In this document: positions 32,972 through 41,279 of the stretch, in pieces
Numbering within the stretch: the first letter of the stretch is position 1
How the letters are laid out: every line of letters starts with the position of its first letter
Assembly (NCBI RefSeq): GCF_003112515.1
Contig: NZ_BEVZ01000006.1
Location: 124,001 to 188,000 of the forward strand
Length of the DNA stretch: 64,000 nucleotides
Reading direction: 5' to 3'
Source of the DNA: Streptomyces fragilis
Lineage (GTDB): Bacteria > Actinomycetota > Actinomycetes > Streptomycetales > Streptomycetaceae
The notes under the pieces: generated by a model
What the model saw: only the letters and a program-made list of their open reading frames with translations
Databases searched by the model: none
What the model was told of the DNA's origin: nothing
Position numbers and translations under genes: made by a program

Positions 32972-33349
32972 TCACAGCTGCCACTCCCTGAGGCGGTCGG
33001 CGGCCGTGTAGACGTCGGCCTTGCCCGCGATCAGTTCGCGGGCGAGGTCGACGAGCGCGCCGTAGGGCGGGTCGATCCCCGCCCCGCTGGCGTACATGTA
33101 CGCCACCGCCGTGGCGCAGGCGAAGCGGGCGTTGGACGACGGCAGCGGCCTGAGCACGGCGATGGTGTGCAGCAGGGCGGCGGCGCGCCAGGCGGGGTCG
33201 GAGTCCACGCCCAGGCGCGGCGGGTCCACCCTGTGCCGGGCGACCGCGGCGACCAGCGCGGAGAAGTCGCTGACCGTCGGCTGGTCCGGCAGCACCTCCT
33301 CGTGGCGCTGCAGCAGCCAGGGGACGTCGACGTGCAGGACGGAGGCCAT
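32972..33349 (-). CDS. Fic/Doc-like toxin, degenerate active site
   Basis: 125 residues with the size and helical pattern of Doc toxins. The Fic motif region reads LRPLPSSNARFACATAVAYM: compared with Doc (HxFxDANKRTA) the catalytic His, the Asp and the phosphate-binding Lys are replaced, only Asn and Arg remain. Follows its RHH antitoxin by 3 bp. Canonical AMPylation or Doc-type phosphorylation looks unlikely without the His, so it may be inactive, or use different chemistry. Confidence 0.75.
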   Translation of the reverse strand: MASVLHVDVPWLLQRHEEVLPDQPTVSDFSALVAAVARHRVDPPRLGVDSDPAWRAAALLHTIAVLRPLPSSNARFACATAVAYMYASGAGIDPPYGALVDLARELIAGKADVYTAADRLREWQL

Positions 33350-33352
33350 GCG

Positions 33353-33598
33353 TCAGGCGGCCCGGCCCGCGCCCCGGACCGGCGGCTCGTCGTCCGGGAA
33401 GGCGGCGGCGAACTCGTCGGCGTGCGTGGTGAAGAAGCGGCGGAATGCCTCCGCACCCTCCTGGAGGGCGCGGTGCCGCGCTATGTCCGCGGCCGCGGCC
33501 TCCCGGACCAGGGCCTTCATGGAGGTACCGCGCTCCTTGGCGATCTGCCGCAGGTCCTCGAGCTCGCGATCGCTGAACTCGACATTGAGAGCTGGCAT
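33353..33598 (-). CDS. Ribbon-helix-helix antitoxin
   Basis: 81 residues. The N-terminal 45 residues form a ribbon-helix-helix (LNVEFSDRELEDLRQIAKER, then GTSMKALVREAAAADIARHR), the remainder is an acidic tail that would wrap the toxin. First gene of a TA pair, 3 bp from the toxin. ATG at 33598 is preceded by TACCTT at 6 bases, indicating a leaderless, probably autoregulated promoter shared with the divergent phosphatase gene. Confidence 0.82.
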   Translation of the reverse strand: MPALNVEFSDRELEDLRQIAKERGTSMKALVREAAAADIARHRALQEGAEAFRRFFTTHADEFAAAFPDDEPPVRGAGRAA

Positions 33599-33772
33599 GG
33601 CGCCAAGGTACCGCTCACCCGCCCGAGGGTAAATTCCCGCAGGTCACGACCCAGGGAACATCCATTCGGCCCGGTACCCGAAAGGGTGGGCGGGGCGGTC
33701 CTGGCGGGTGGGCTCGAAGGGGTCGCCGCCCGCACGGCCCATGGCCGCGGCACGCGCCTCCGCCCGAGGTAC

Positions 33773-33778
33773 TACGCT
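33773..33778 (+). promoter_or_regulatory. -10 element for the PAS/GAF/PP2C phosphatase gene
   Basis: TACGCT fits the Streptomyces -10 consensus TANNNT and would start a transcript near 33785, leaving a leader of about 47 bases to the ATG at 33832. No clear -35 box. Confidence 0.4.
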
Positions 33779-33831
33779 GGGACCGACGTGACCCGACGGT
33801 CACGGAAAGTGTCCGCGATGGAGTGCCGACC

Positions 33832-36240
33832 ATGAGCCCGGTCAACCCGCTCGACGATGCCGCGACGGCGCGTGCCGTGGTCCGCGACGACGGTGTCGTG
33901 CTCGAGTGGAACGAGGGCGCGGAGCGACTCCTGGGCCATGCCGCCGACGACGTCGTGGGCCTGCGGGCCGCCACCCTGTGCGTCGGGCAAGACGGCTGCG
34001 GCGACCTGCTGGCCGATCTCGCGCCCGTCGGCGACCGGCTCACCGCGACGGTCCCCCTGCGGCACCGGGACGGGCGGACCGTGGCGGTCGACCTGATCGC
34101 CCACCGCAGGCCTCCGCAGGGCGACGCCCCCGGCAGCTGGCTCCTGGTGGCGCCGGTCGGCGAGACCTCGGGCCCGCTGCGGCCCGACGATCCGCTGGCG
34201 ACGGTGGAGCTGGTGCAGTCCCCCTGCGCGATGGCCGTCTTCGACTCCGGGCTGCGGCTGCGCGCGATGAACGACGACATGGCGCGGGTGATGGGAGCCT
34301 CGGCCGACCGGCTGCGCGGACTGCGGGTGACCGACATCGGCCAGCGCGCCGAGCTGGCGGAGGTCGAGCGGACCATGCGCCAGGTCCTGGAGACCGGCAA
34401 GCACTTCTCGGTGCGCACCTATCTGCCCCAGCTGGGCGGCGGCGGGACGCTCCGCGCCTGGCTGACCAGCATGGCTCCGATCCGCGACGGCATGGGGGCG
34501 GTCTGCGGGGTCTCGGTGGCCGCCCACGACTTCACCGAGCAGCTGCGCGCCCGCGAGCGCCTCCAGCTGGTGAACGAGGCGAGCACCCGGGTCGGGACCA
34601 CGCTGGACGTCCGCCGCACCGCGCAGGAGTTCGCGGACGTGCTGGTGCCGGCGCTGGCCGACTTCGTGTCCGTGGACCTGCTGGACCCGGAGCACGGCGG
34701 TGACCCGCCGTCGGAGCCGCCTCCGCCGTCGGTGCAGGTGAAGCTGCGGCGGGTGGCCGACCGCTCGGTGCTGGGCCGCTCCTCGGCCCTCCCCGACATC
34801 GGCGAGCTGGAGTCCTATCCGGCGTCCAGCCTCCAGGCGGAGTCGCTCAGCCAGGCGCAGGCCCTGGTCTTCACCGACACGCCGGAGGTGCTGGCGCGCC
34901 GCTTCTCCTACCGGGAAGGACTCGGCCGCCGGGTTCTGGACATCGGCGTGCACTCGGCGATGGCCGTGCCGTTGCGGGCCCGCGGGATGATCCTCGGCGT
35001 GGCCCTGCTGGCCCGGCACCGGCAGCAGGAGCCGTTCTCCCTCGACGACGTGCTGCTGGCGGAGGAGGTGGCGGCGACGGCCGCGGTGTGCATCGACAAC
35101 GCCCGGCGCTACTCGCGCGAGCGGGAGGTGGCGCTGGCGCTGCAGCGCAGCCTGCTGCCGCGGTCGCTGCCCGTCACCGCCGCGCTGGAGGCCGCCTCGC
35201 GGTACCTGCCGGCGGCCCGCGCCGGCGGGGTGGGCGGCGACTGGTTCGACATCATCCCGCTGTCCGGCATGCGGGTGGCGATGGTCGTCGGCGACGTGGT
35301 GGGGCACGGTGTCCAGGCCTCCGCGACCATGGGGCGGCTGCGGACCGCGGTGCGCACCCTGGCGGACATCGACCTGGCGCCCGAGGAACTGCTCACCCAC
35401 CTCGACGACCTGGTGGTCCGGCTCTCCGAGGAGGCGGGCGGCGAGGGAAGTCCGGGCGAGATGGGCGCGACCTGTCTGTACGCGGTGTACGACCCGGTCT
35501 CCCGGCGCTGTTCCCTGGCCCGTGCGGGGCATCAGCCGCCGCTCATGGTCCGCCCCGGCGGTCTGCCGGAGCCGGTCGAGATGCCGGCCGGCCCGCCGCT
35601 GGGCGTGGGCGGACTGCCCTTCGAGGTGGCCGACCTGGAACTGCCCGAGGGCACGGTCCTCGCCTTCTACACCGACGGTCTGGTGAAGAACCGCGGCCTG
35701 GACGTGGACGCGGGCCGCATCCAGCTCCAGGAGGCGCTGGCGGAGCCGGCCGAGTCCCTCGAGGCGAGCTGCGAGCACATCCTCGCGACGCTGCTGCCCC
35801 GGCACGACGTGGCCGACGACGTGGCCCTGCTGCTGGCCCGCACCCGGGTCCTGCCCTCCTCCAAGGTGGCGACCTGGGACATCCCCGCCGATCCCGCGCT
35901 CGTGGCGGCGATCCGCAAGCAGTCCGTGAAGCAGCTGGAGCACTGGGGTCTGGAGGAGGCCGCCTTCACCGCCGAGCTGGTGGTGAGCGAGCTGGTCACC
36001 AACGCCATCCGCTACGGGGCCCGGCCCATCCGGCTGCGGCTGATCCACGGCGCGGGGACCTTGATCTGCGAGGTGTCGGACACCAGCCACACGGCCCCGC
36101 ACCTGCGCCGGGCGCGGACCTTCGACGAGGGCGGCCGCGGCCTGCTGCTGGTGGCCCAGCTGACCCAGCGCTGGGGCACCCGTCACACGCAGGAGGGCAA
36201 GACGATCTGGGCGGAGCTGGCGCTGCTCGACGACACGTGA
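33832..36240 (+). CDS. PAS-PAS-GAF-PP2C-HATPase sensor phosphatase
   Basis: 802 residues. Two PAS regions (about 10-100 and 120-235), a GAF domain (about 250-425), a SpoIIE/PP2C phosphatase (about 440-660: GGDWFDIIPLSGMRVAMVVG, GDVVGHGVQASATMGRLR, RAGHQPPLMV, YTDGLVKNR, VADDVALLLAR) and a C-terminal HATPase of the anti-sigma kinase type (about 675-800: VVSELVTNAIRYGARP, DEGGRGLLLVAQL). Phosphatase and kinase in one chain suggest it sets the phosphorylation state of an anti-sigma antagonist in response to a PAS/GAF ligand. ATG at 33832 is chosen over a GTG 9 bp upstream. Divergent from the TA pair. Confidence 0.92.
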   Translation: MSPVNPLDDAATARAVVRDDGVVLEWNEGAERLLGHAADDVVGLRAATLCVGQDGCGDLLADLAPVGDRLTATVPLRHRDGRTVAVDLIAHRRPPQGDAPGSWLLVAPVGETSGPLRPDDPLATVELVQSPCAMAVFDSGLRLRAMNDDMARVMGASADRLRGLRVTDIGQRAELAEVERTMRQVLETGKHFSVRTYLPQLGGGGTLRAWLTSMAPIRDGMGAVCGVSVAAHDFTEQLRARERLQLVNEASTRVGTTLDVRRTAQEFADVLVPALADFVSVDLLDPEHGGDPPSEPPPPSVQVKLRRVADRSVLGRSSALPDIGELESYPASSLQAESLSQAQALVFTDTPEVLARRFSYREGLGRRVLDIGVHSAMAVPLRARGMILGVALLARHRQQEPFSLDDVLLAEEVAATAAVCIDNARRYSREREVALALQRSLLPRSLPVTAALEAASRYLPAARAGGVGGDWFDIIPLSGMRVAMVVGDVVGHGVQASATMGRLRTAVRTLADIDLAPEELLTHLDDLVVRLSEEAGGEGSPGEMGATCLYAVYDPVSRRCSLARAGHQPPLMVRPGGLPEPVEMPAGPPLGVGGLPFEVADLELPEGTVLAFYTDGLVKNRGLDVDAGRIQLQEALAEPAESLEASCEHILATLLPRHDVADDVALLLARTRVLPSSKVATWDIPADPALVAAIRKQSVKQLEHWGLEEAAFTAELVVSELVTNAIRYGARPIRLRLIHGAGTLICEVSDTSHTAPHLRRARTFDEGGRGLLLVAQLTQRWGTRHTQEGKTIWAELALLDDT

Positions 36241-36330
36241 CGCGTGCGGAGGGGGTCTTTCCGAATCGGGCCGGCCGGAGGAGCATGGCGGGCGGACTCC
36301 GGCACGGCGACCTTCTGGGAGGTGACGGCC

Positions 36331-36900
36331 ATGGGCCTCTCGCACGCGACGCGGCACCGCGGCGTCCTGTGGACGGCGGCGGCCTCGCTGCCTCTTCTGT
36401 TCCTGCTGACGGGCTGCCGGGGAGGGGACGACGGGGCCTCCCCCGGTGCGGAGCGGAAACCGGCCGGTGCGGGGTCGGCCGTGGAGCGGTGCCACACCTC
36501 CGGGCTGTCGGCCTCCGTGGGCCCGGGTGACGCGGGCGCGGGGCAGCGGAGCTTCTCGGTGGCCCTGACCAACCAGTCGGGGCGCACCTGCACCGTGCGC
36601 GGGTTCCCCGGCGCGGCGTTCACGGACGCCGACGGCGGGCGGCTGGGACCGGATCCCGAGCGTGTCGGGAAGCCGCCGGCCGCCTCGGTCGTCCTCGCCG
36701 CCGGGGAGAGCGCGTGGGCGGCGCTGTCGTTCCCGGATCCGAGGCTGACCGGGTCGAGGGCCGCCCAGCCGGAGACCTTGCTGATCACGCCGCCGGACGA
36801 GCGACGGCCGCTGAGCGTGCGGTGGGAGAACGGCGAGGTCCCCGTCTCGGACGGGGCGGAGCTCTCGGTGACGGCGTTCACCGCGGAGTCGCGCGGCTGA
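36331..36900 (+). CDS. DUF4232 lipoprotein
   Basis: 189 residues. Signal peptide with lipobox LLTGC (lipidated Cys29), short Gly/Ser/Glu linker, and a DUF4232 domain (about 50-185) with C-x41-C-type Cys pair (CHTSGLSASVGPGDAG and SGRTCTVRGFPGAAFTDADG). It should be anchored to the outer face of the membrane; function of the domain is unknown. Strong GGGAGGTGA ribosome site before ATG at 36331. Its stop codon lies in the first copy of a 46-bp repeat array. Confidence 0.88.
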   Translation: MGLSHATRHRGVLWTAAASLPLLFLLTGCRGGDDGASPGAERKPAGAGSAVERCHTSGLSASVGPGDAGAGQRSFSVALTNQSGRTCTVRGFPGAAFTDADGGRLGPDPERVGKPPAASVVLAAGESAWAALSFPDPRLTGSRAAQPETLLITPPDERRPLSVRWENGEVPVSDGAELSVTAFTAESRG

Positions 36901-37125
36901 CCCACCCGGGCGGCGGACGGCTGGCGCCGCCGCGTGAGGAGGCTGACCCGCCCGAGCAGCGGACCGCTGGTGCCCTCGCGTGAGGAGGCTGACCCGCCCG
37001 AGCGACGGTCCGTTGATGCCCCCGCGTGAGAGTGCGGGCCCGCCCGAGCAGCGGACCGCTGGTGCCGCCACGTGAGAGGGCGGGCCCGCCCGGGCGGCGG
37101 GGCGTTGGTGCTGCCGCGTGAGGGG
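36896..37125. repeat. Five 46-bp tandem repeats
   Basis: Five copies at exactly 46-bp period: 36896, 36942, 36988, 37034 and 37080. Copies 2 and 4 are nearly identical; the others are diverged. Each has CAGCGG-N-CCGCTG or a variant at positions 16-28 of the unit. In copy 3 the arm bases change together (G-C to A-T), keeping the dyad. The array is non-coding and starts over the stop codon of the lipoprotein gene. Confidence 0.9.
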
Positions 37126-37217
37126 GCGGCGTGTCGGGGGCGCGGCCCGGTCTCCGGTGTTCCCCGGGGGTCATGCTCGTCGGCGGACCCGACGCTCCCG
37201 ACCCCCCGGAGGACCCG

Positions 37218-38141
37218 GTGCCGGCATCCCCGACCCCGCCGTCGCGTACCCCGCTCACCCGGCGGGCGCGTGTCGCCCTGACCGCGGGAGCCGCGGCCCT
37301 CGCCCTGGCCGCGGTGTCCCAGCCTTCCGTGCTCTCACCCGACGACGGCCGCGGGCGGCCGTCCGCGGCGGCTCCCTCCCCGGGCGCCGGCGCGGAGACC
37401 GCCGCCGAGACCCTCTGTGCGCCGGCCGGCGCACTGGAGGGAGGCGGCGGACGCGCTTCGGTCTCCCTGTGCACGTCCACCGGCGGCCCCTCCCTGGCCC
37501 TGTCCGCGCCCGCCTCCTGCGCGACGGAGGACGGCGCGGCCCGCGCCTGCCGCACCACCGGCACCTGGACGGCCCGCAAGGACGGCGCGGTGGTCGCCTC
37601 CGGCTCGCTGCCCGGCTCCGCCGACTACTCCGGGCCGGGGACGTACGAGATCACCGCCGAGGTGCGCGTCCGCTCCACGCCGGCCGGCGTGGACGTGCGC
37701 GGCGAGGTGACCGCCCCGCTCACCCTCACCCAGCCGCTGCGCGAGCCCACGCACCGCATCGAGGTGGACCGGGACCGGCTGCGTCCCGGCCGGACCACGA
37801 CGCTGACGTACACCGTGCACCGGGACAGCGAGGAGGGCGACGGCAGCGGCAGGTTCGGGGTGATCGGCGAGGAGGACTCCGGCATCCGCCTCTCCACCGA
37901 CGACGCCCGGTGCGTGAACCCGCTGGTCGGGCGCCACCCGTCGAGGAAGCGGCTCACCCACGCGATCGACTGCGCGTTGACCGACCTGCAGCCCGGCAAT
38001 CCGGCCACGGTGGTCGTCCGGGCCACCACGGGCGACGCGTGCTCGACCGTGGTGTCGAAGCTGGGGTACTGGATGCCCCGGGGCCAGACCTTCCGCACCG
38101 GCGGCATGGTGGCGGGCCCCGCCGTCGCCTGCGGGGAGTGA
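37218..38141 (+). CDS. Secreted hypothetical protein
   Basis: 307 residues. GTG at 37218 is preferred over earlier starts at 37131 and 37173 because GGAGGA lies 5 bases before it and the product then begins with a normal signal peptide (LTRRARVALTAGAAALALAA). The mature part looks like two beta-sandwich domains: Cys-containing N-part (LCAPAGALEGGGG, APASCATEDGAARACRTTGT) and a C-part with YTVHRDSEEGDGSGRFGVIG and DARCVNPLVGRH. Several Cys pairs suggest disulfides. I do not recognise the family. Confidence 0.75.
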   Translation: MPASPTPPSRTPLTRRARVALTAGAAALALAAVSQPSVLSPDDGRGRPSAAAPSPGAGAETAAETLCAPAGALEGGGGRASVSLCTSTGGPSLALSAPASCATEDGAARACRTTGTWTARKDGAVVASGSLPGSADYSGPGTYEITAEVRVRSTPAGVDVRGEVTAPLTLTQPLREPTHRIEVDRDRLRPGRTTTLTYTVHRDSEEGDGSGRFGVIGEEDSGIRLSTDDARCVNPLVGRHPSRKRLTHAIDCALTDLQPGNPATVVVRATTGDACSTVVSKLGYWMPRGQTFRTGGMVAGPAVACGE

Positions 38142-38167
38142 CCGCGGCGGCTCGCGGCGAACCCGTC

Positions 38168-38187
38168 CGGTCCCCGGCCGGGGACCG
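38168..38187. terminator. 20-base perfect palindrome
   Basis: CGGTCCCCGGCCGGGGACCG follows the secreted-protein stop by 26 bp; a likely terminator. It is followed by a 10-bp direct repeat (GGATCGACC, 38191-38210). Confidence 0.6.
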
Positions 38188-38289
38188 ATCGGATCGACCG
38201 GATCGACCGGAGGGATGACCGCGGGCGCCTCGCGGAAAATCCACCGGACCGGCGTGCATGAAGCGGCTGGGGTGGGGCAGACGCTTGTC

Positions 38290-38324
38290 GGGCCCCGCCG
38301 CGCTCCCCCGTCGTGGCGGGGCCC
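38290..38324. other. Hairpin in the 361-bp gap 38142-38502
   Basis: GGGCCCCGCC and GGCGGGGCCC pair as a perfect 10-bp stem around a 15-base loop, about 180 bp before the next start. The rest of the gap contains no supported gene; the segment 38400-38470 has lower GC and probably holds the promoter of the reductase gene. Confidence 0.5.
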
Positions 38325-38502
38325 ACCAGTGTCCTCACCCTCCTCCGCGCGGCGTCGTGCCGGGCCTGTGGCCCGCCCCGCGCACTTCCTCCGCAGATGA
38401 CGTCCTCGTCCCTCTTGGTCGGTGCCGTTCGCCGAAAAGGGGGAACGCAGTTCTGGGGAGCGGACGACCGGTCCGCGGACGGCACCGGAAGGCGGAACGG
38501 CG

Positions 38503-39525
38503 ATGAGCGGCGAGGGAAACGCCGGGTACGGCCGTAAGAAGTTCAAGCGGTCGCGGAGTCACTTCGCCGACCGGGTCACGGCCGACGGCAGGGACGGCTG
38601 GCCGGTGGAGCCGGGGCGCTACCGGCTGGTGATCAGCCGGGCCTGCCCGTGGGCGAGCCGCGCGGCCGTCTCCCGGCGCCTGCTCGGCCTCGAGGACGTG
38701 GTGTCGCTGGCCGTCGCCGACCCCGTGCAGGACGACCGGAGCTGGCGCTTCACCCTCGATCCGGACGGCCGCGACCCGGTGCTGGGCATCGCGTTCCTGC
38801 ACGAGGCCTACGACCGGCGTGAGCGGGACCACCCGGGCGGCGTCAGCGTCCCGGCGCTCGTCGACGTGCCCAGCGGGAAGCTGGTCACCAACGACTTCCA
38901 CCGGCTGACCCTCGACTTCGCCACCGAGTGGACCGCGCACCACCGCGAGGGCGCGCCGGACCTGTACCCGCGTGCCCTGCGGGCGGAGATCGACGAGGTG
39001 ATGGAGGACGTCTACCAGGACGTCAACAACGGCGTGTACCGCGCGGGTTTCGCGACCACCCAGGACGAGTACGAGGAAGCGTGCCGTGCGGTCTTCGCCC
39101 GGCTCGAGCGGCTCGCCGAACGACTGGAGGGACAGCGGTACCTGGTGGGCGACACCATCACCGAGGCGGACATCCGGCTGTTCACCACCCTGGTCCGCTT
39201 CGACCCCGTCTATCACGGCCACTTCAAGTGCAACCGCTGGAAGCTGGCGGAGAACGAGGTGCTCTGGGCGTACGCCCGGGACCTGTACCAGACCCCGGGG
39301 TTCGGCGACACGGTCGACTTCGACCACATCAAGCGCCACTACTACACCGTGCACACCGGCATCAATCCCACCGCGGTGGTGCCGGTGGGGCCGGACCTGG
39401 CCGGCTGGCTCGCCCCGCACGGGCGGGAGCGGCTCGGCGGCCGGCCGTTCGGTGACGGCACCCCTCCGGGCCCGGTGCCACCGGGCGAGGAGGTACCCGC
39501 CACGGGCCGCCCGACGGCGGCCTGA
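38503..39525 (+). CDS. Glutathionyl-hydroquinone reductase-like (Xi-class GST family)
   Basis: 340 residues. The thioredoxin-like half has the catalytic motif SRACPWASR (Cys near residue 49), as in Xi-class GSTs/YqjG/ECM4, followed by VPALVDVPSGKLVTNDF. The helical half has YQDVNNGVYRAGFATTQDEY and VRFDPVYHGHFKCN. The family reduces glutathionyl-hydroquinones; Streptomyces has mycothiol instead, so the true thiol partner is uncertain. A low-complexity C-terminal tail of about 30 residues is extra. ATG at 38503. Confidence 0.88.
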   Translation: MSGEGNAGYGRKKFKRSRSHFADRVTADGRDGWPVEPGRYRLVISRACPWASRAAVSRRLLGLEDVVSLAVADPVQDDRSWRFTLDPDGRDPVLGIAFLHEAYDRRERDHPGGVSVPALVDVPSGKLVTNDFHRLTLDFATEWTAHHREGAPDLYPRALRAEIDEVMEDVYQDVNNGVYRAGFATTQDEYEEACRAVFARLERLAERLEGQRYLVGDTITEADIRLFTTLVRFDPVYHGHFKCNRWKLAENEVLWAYARDLYQTPGFGDTVDFDHIKRHYYTVHTGINPTAVVPVGPDLAGWLAPHGRERLGGRPFGDGTPPGPVPPGEEVPATGRPTAA

Positions 39526-39602
39526 CCGTCCGCGGGCCGCCTGCCGCGGGCCGTCCGCCTGACCACGACCCTTTCCCGACCGAGGAACTGAGGAGAGACC
39601 CC

Positions 39603-39914
39603 TTGGCCACCTACACGCAGAAGAAGCAGAAGCTGCCCACCGTCTACAAGCCGCTCGGCTTCGCGGTCAGCTGGGGCGGTGGCCGGCTGGCCACCGCCGC
39701 CTTCCAGAAGACCTGGAAGGCGATCAAGAAGGAGGACAACGCGCCCGACGCCCTCGACCGCGACCGGCAGTGGGGCGAGATCCTGCTGGCGGCGGCGATC
39801 CAGGGGGCCATCTTCGCCGTGGTCCGGGCGGTCATCGACCGGACCAGCGCGCAGGCCGTCGAGCGCAGGACCGGCGTGTGGCCGGACGGCGCGAAGGGCA
39901 ACGGCAGGGACTGA
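39603..39914 (+). CDS. DUF4235 membrane protein
   Basis: 103 residues. Typical DUF4235: basic N-terminus (YTQKKQKLPTVYKPLGFAVS), one amphipathic helix region, a hydrophobic helix near 60-80 (ILLAAAIQGAIFAVVRAVID) and a basic tail. Start is TTG at 39603, supported by GAGGAGAGA upstream and by the absence of another good start. Function unknown; often found in stress-related neighbourhoods. Confidence 0.85.
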   Translation: MATYTQKKQKLPTVYKPLGFAVSWGGGRLATAAFQKTWKAIKKEDNAPDALDRDRQWGEILLAAAIQGAIFAVVRAVIDRTSAQAVERRTGVWPDGAKGNGRD

Positions 39915-40002
39915 TCCCGGCCACCGCGCCACGACCGGGGCTCCTGTGACGACAGGGGTCCCGGTTGTCCATGTGACGGGTGGGAGAAGTGCACCCGGCA
40001 CA

Positions 40003-40027
40003 TGACCTCGAAAAGTAATACAGGTCA
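40003..40027. promoter_or_regulatory. Inverted repeat upstream of the terpene synthase gene
   Basis: TGACCT (40003-40008) and AGGTCA (40022-40027) flank a 13-bp AT-rich spacer. It is in the low-GC part of the 228-bp upstream region and is a candidate operator. Confidence 0.4.
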
Positions 40028-40093
40028 CATGTTTAATGGGTATGCCCGCCTGACCGGAAGGGCAGCTTCGGAACGGCTCCGCGCTCCAACTTG

Positions 40094-40108
40094 GCGCATT
40101 TATTGCGC
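40094..40108. promoter_or_regulatory. Second inverted repeat before the terpene synthase gene
   Basis: GCGCA-TTTAT-TGCGC, a perfect 5-bp repeat 34 bp before the ATG, in sequence of unusually low GC. A CCCTAAT-like -10 follows at 40117-40123, so the dyad could overlap the promoter. Confidence 0.4.
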
Positions 40109-40142
40109 AATTGAGCCCTAATCCGTCCCGAAAGGACCCCCC

Positions 40143-41177
40143 ATGCCTCAGGACGTCACGTTCGACCTGCCGTTCTCCACCCCCGTCAGCCCGCATCTGG
40201 AGTACGCGCGCGAACGGCATCTGCGCTGGGTCCGTGACCGGGGACTGGTCCGCAGCGACGCGGGGTTCGAGGAGTACTGCTCGTGGGACCTCGCGCAGGC
40301 GGCCGCGCGCACCTACCCGTACGCTTCCGCCGAGGACATGACCGTCCTGATGAACTGGTTCTCCCTGGCGTTCCTCTTCGACGACCAGTTCGACGCCACC
40401 CAGCCCGACCGGGCCGGCCGGATCACCGAGGTGGCCCGCGAACTGATCGTCACCCCGATGCGCCCGGCGGGCACTCCCCCGCGGGTGGTCTGCCCGATCA
40501 CCGAGGCCTGGGCCGAGGTCTGGGAGCACCTGGCGCGCGGCATGTCGCTCACCTGGCGTACCCGGTTCGCCGCCTCCTGGGGCCGGTTCCTGACCGCCCA
40601 CTGCGAGGAGGTCGATCTGGCCGCCGCCGGGCGGGAGGGCACGCTGAGCGTCAAGGAGTACGCGGAGTTCCGCCGCCGCACGGTGGGGATCCACCACAGC
40701 ATCGACGCCGGTGAGCGCAGCCGCGGCTTCGAGGTGCCGGCCCAGGTGCAGGCCCACCCGCTCATGGAGCGGATGCGGGACCTGGCCGCGGACGTCATCG
40801 GGTTCATGAACGACATCCACTCCTTCGAGCGGGAGCGGCGCCGGGGCGACGGGCACAACCTCATCGCCGTGGTCCGCCGCGAGATGGGCTGCTCCTGGGA
40901 GGAGGCCGCGGGCGAGGCGTACCGGATGACCGCCGGGTGCCTGGTCGAGTACCTGGAGCTGGAGGGGCGGGTGCCCGCGATGTGCGACGAACTGAGGCTG
41001 TCGGAGGACGAGCGCGCGCGCACCCGCATGGGCGTGGAGGCGATCCAGCACTGGATCAACGGCAACTACGAGTGGGCCCTGGTGACCGGGCGCTACGCGG
41101 CCGACAAGGACACGGTGGCGGCCGCGGCCGAGCGGGCCGGGCGGGGCTCGGTGGACGACCTGCTCCAGGTGAGTTGA
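40143..41177 (+). CDS. Class I terpene synthase (sesquiterpene cyclase type)
   Basis: 344 residues. Asp-rich Mg site FLFDDQFDA (Asp80, Asp81, Asp84) and NSE triad NDIHSFERE (Asn223, Ser227, Glu231); the pyrophosphate-sensing Arg is near 180 and the RY pair is at the C-terminus (GRYAAD). N-terminus MPQDVTFDLP resembles pentalenene synthase and related cyclases. It ionises and cyclises a prenyl diphosphate, most likely farnesyl diphosphate; the product cannot be predicted safely. Convergent with a conservon that ends in a P450, which may or may not act on its product. AAAGGA ribosome site before ATG. Confidence 0.92.
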   Translation: MPQDVTFDLPFSTPVSPHLEYARERHLRWVRDRGLVRSDAGFEEYCSWDLAQAAARTYPYASAEDMTVLMNWFSLAFLFDDQFDATQPDRAGRITEVARELIVTPMRPAGTPPRVVCPITEAWAEVWEHLARGMSLTWRTRFAASWGRFLTAHCEEVDLAAAGREGTLSVKEYAEFRRRTVGIHHSIDAGERSRGFEVPAQVQAHPLMERMRDLAADVIGFMNDIHSFERERRRGDGHNLIAVVRREMGCSWEEAAGEAYRMTAGCLVEYLELEGRVPAMCDELRLSEDERARTRMGVEAIQHWINGNYEWALVTGRYAADKDTVAAAAERAGRGSVDDLLQVS

Positions 41178-41201
41178 CGTCCGGCGCCCGCCCGACGCGC
41201 G

Positions 41202-41253
41202 CACGGCCCGGCGGCCGCATCCCTTCCGCGAGGGGTGCGACCGCCGGGCCGTG
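41202..41253. terminator. Bidirectional terminator between terpene synthase and P450 genes
   Basis: CACGGCCCGGCGG (41202-41214) pairs perfectly with CCGCCGGGCCGTG (41241-41253); inside, CGCATCCC and GGGGTGCG pair with one G-T. Located in a convergent gap. Confidence 0.85.
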
Positions 41254-41279
41254 TGCGTCGACCGGGCGCGCCGGGCGGC

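Noticed and set aside
33772..37071. Minus-strand open frame of 1099 codons
   Set aside because: Shadow of the PAS/GAF phosphatase and of the 46-bp repeats; no recognisable protein motif.
36896..37125. CRISPR array
   Set aside because: The 46-bp units abut without unique spacers and there are no cas genes.
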